Part shown: one piece after another, positions 62,998 through 64,000 of the stretch
Layout of the letters: every line of letters starts with the position of its first letter
Position numbering within the stretch: the stretch's first letter is position 1
Assembly (NCBI GenBank): GCA_937949615.1
Contig: CALEDQ010000031.1
Coordinates: forward strand, 124,001-188,000
Direction of reading: 5' to 3'
DNA: 64,000 bases
Source: an uncultured bacterium
Lineage (GTDB): Bacteria > Muiribacteriota > Ozemobacteria > Ozemobacterales > Ozemobacteraceae
The notes under the pieces: generated by a model
What the model was told of the DNA's origin: nothing
Seen by the model: only the letters and a program-made list of their open reading frames with translations
Databases searched by the model: none
Made by a program: the position numbers and the translations under genes

Positions 62998-64000
62998 CTA
63001 TTTTTTGATTGTGAACCGCGATACCAGCAGGTGCAGCTCATCGGCCAGAGTTGCAAGATCTTCAGTCGAACTTGATACCTGAGAAACCGTGGTCGTCTGC
63101 TGTTCAACTGAAGTCGCAACGATCCCGAGCCTTTCTGACGTAATCTTGGTCAGGCTGGTGATGTCTTCGATCGTTCTGGTCATAGCCAGCGAGTTTGCCG
63201 ACTGTTCGCTCGAAATGGCGCTGATTTCGGTGATCTTCTTGTTGACGTCGTTAACATTGTCGATGATGTTGTCGAGACTCGTCGAAACTTCTCTGATGAT
63301 GCGAATTCCGTCGTCAACGCGGCCGCGCCCGAGGGTCATCGAATCGACCGCATTCTGGGTTTTGGTGAGAATATTCTCGATGCGGGTTCCGATAGCTTCT
63401 GCGGCTTCGGCCGACTCTTCAGCGAGTTTTCTTACTTCACCGGCTACAACCGTAAAGCCTTTGCCCTGTTCCCCGGCTCTCGCCGCTTCGATTGCGGCAT
63501 TCAGGGCCAGCAGGTTCGTCTGACTGGCAATGGCGGTGATGGTGTTGACGATTTCGCTGATCTGCAGTGAGGCCGAGTTCAGATCGAGAATAACCTGAGT
63601 GGCGATATCGACCGATTCTTTAATCTTGCCGACCATTTCGACCGACTTTTTAACGGTCTTGCCGCCCTTGTCGGCTGCCTGAGTCGTGATGCTCACGGCC
63701 TGAACGGCAGTTGCTGCGAGAGTGGCCACTTTCTGAGCTGATTCTGAAAAACTTTCAACCGAAGCGGTTGTTTTTTCAAGGTTATTCGAAATTTCGAGCG
63801 AAGAGTGATTGATGCCGTTAACATTCTTGGAAATATCGAGAAGCGTCGCGGCAGATTCGACAGAGGCCGAACTGAGCTGCTGCGAGCTGGTTGCAAGATC
63901 ATCGCTGGTTTCGAGAACTTTCGAAATCATCTGGCAGATACCTTCGAGCATGCGGTTGAAGCTTTCAGCAACTCTCTGAAACTCGTCGTGCGAGTCAAAA
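62998..64000 (-). CDS. Methyl-accepting chemotaxis protein, C-terminal part (5' end outside window)
   Basis: About 334 codons. The sequence enters from the right edge in a helical stretch ending EFQRVAESFNRM that looks like the end of a HAMP domain. The long signalling helices follow, with the conserved hairpin tip (ISEIVNTITAIASQTNLLALNAAIEAARAGEQGKGF, given here only as the segment near 63450-63560) that binds CheA and CheW. There is no CheR-binding pentapeptide at the C-terminus, which ends SRFTIKK. It is likely a substrate of CheD and a source of signals to CheC. Confidence 0.93.
   Translation of the reverse strand, partial: FDSHDEFQRVAESFNRMLEGICQMISKVLETSDDLATSSQQLSSASVESAATLLDISKNVNGINHSSLEISNNLEKTTASVESFSESAQKVATLAATAVQAVSITTQAADKGGKTVKKSVEMVGKIKESVDIATQVILDLNSASLQISEIVNTITAIASQTNLLALNAAIEAARAGEQGKGFTVVAGEVRKLAEESAEAAEAIGTRIENILTKTQNAVDSMTLGRGRVDDGIRIIREVSTSLDNIIDNVNDVNKKITEISAISSEQSANSLAMTRTIEDITSLTKITSERLGIVATSVEQQTTTVSQVSSSTEDLATLADELHLLVSRFTIKK

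Noticed and set aside
62991..63020. Eight-bp inverted repeat with 14-base loop between convergent genes
   Set aside because: The loop is long, part of it lies in the chemoreceptor coding end, and no T run follows on either strand, so it is not called a terminator.

Overview
The window reads as one contiguous piece of a Gram-negative bacterial chromosome with about even base composition. The evidence is a lipopolysaccharide block (WaaA, an LpxL-type acyltransferase, three GT9 glycosyltransferases), many cleavable signal peptides, OmpA-type peptidoglycan-binding domains, a flagellar-type sigma factor with CheC and CheD, chemoreceptor parts, and a type IV pilus gene set. The wealth of HEAT, TPR and pseudopilin proteins would fit an uncultivated deep-branching phylum such as Riflebacteria, but that placement is a guess. 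No tRNA, rRNA, insertion sequence, CRISPR array or phage gene was seen. Genes are dense and often overlap by 4 bases, so no gene-free stretch exceeds about 230 bases.

Layout. 1-6.8 kb: 3'-truncated mgtE, a methionine gamma-lyase-like PLP enzyme, pruA, a secreted protein of unknown family, and a HAMP membrane protein. 6.8-9.9 kb: cheC-cheD-(membrane protein)-fliA, then pth. 10-13 kb: gpmI-gmk and a secreted FecR-domain protein. 13-22.7 kb: a long minus-strand operon with a secreted coiled-coil protein, asd, a secreted secretin/GspC-like protein, a DUF362 ferredoxin protein, lpxL, waaA, three GT9 genes and arfB. 22.9-33 kb: an RsbW-like ATPase facing the most unusual locus, a seven-gene minus-strand operon: ABC-type solute-binding protein fused to OmpA, PspA, a second binding protein-OmpA fusion, permease with a large periplasmic insert, ABC ATPase with a long N-terminal tail, a membrane coiled-coil protein, and a Ycf46/Cdc48-like AAA+ ATPase. 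33-49 kb: a small outer-membrane-type protein, then the pilus operon read from ctpA through three pseudopilins, pilB, pilM, pilN, pilO, pilP, a HEAT protein and two single-span TPR proteins. 49-52 kb: ftsE-ftsX-envC. 52-59.5 kb: pilT, a degenerate pilT paralogue, a HEAT-TPR protein, a HEAT/coiled-coil protein, apt and a NeuA-like nucleotidyltransferase. 59.5-64 kb: TPR protein and GGDEF protein divergent from a small membrane protein, then a 5'-truncated chemoreceptor.

How parts fit. PilB drives extension and PilT retraction, coupled through PilM-N-O-P. No secretin (pilQ), pilC or major pilin is in the window, so the machine must be completed elsewhere. FtsEX-EnvC would control septal peptidoglycan cleavage. 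The AAA+/PspA/ABC/OmpA operon looks like an envelope-spanning module that joins a nitrate/taurine-type importer, an ESCRT-III-family membrane protein and a peptidoglycan anchor. It is the best candidate here for an undescribed system.
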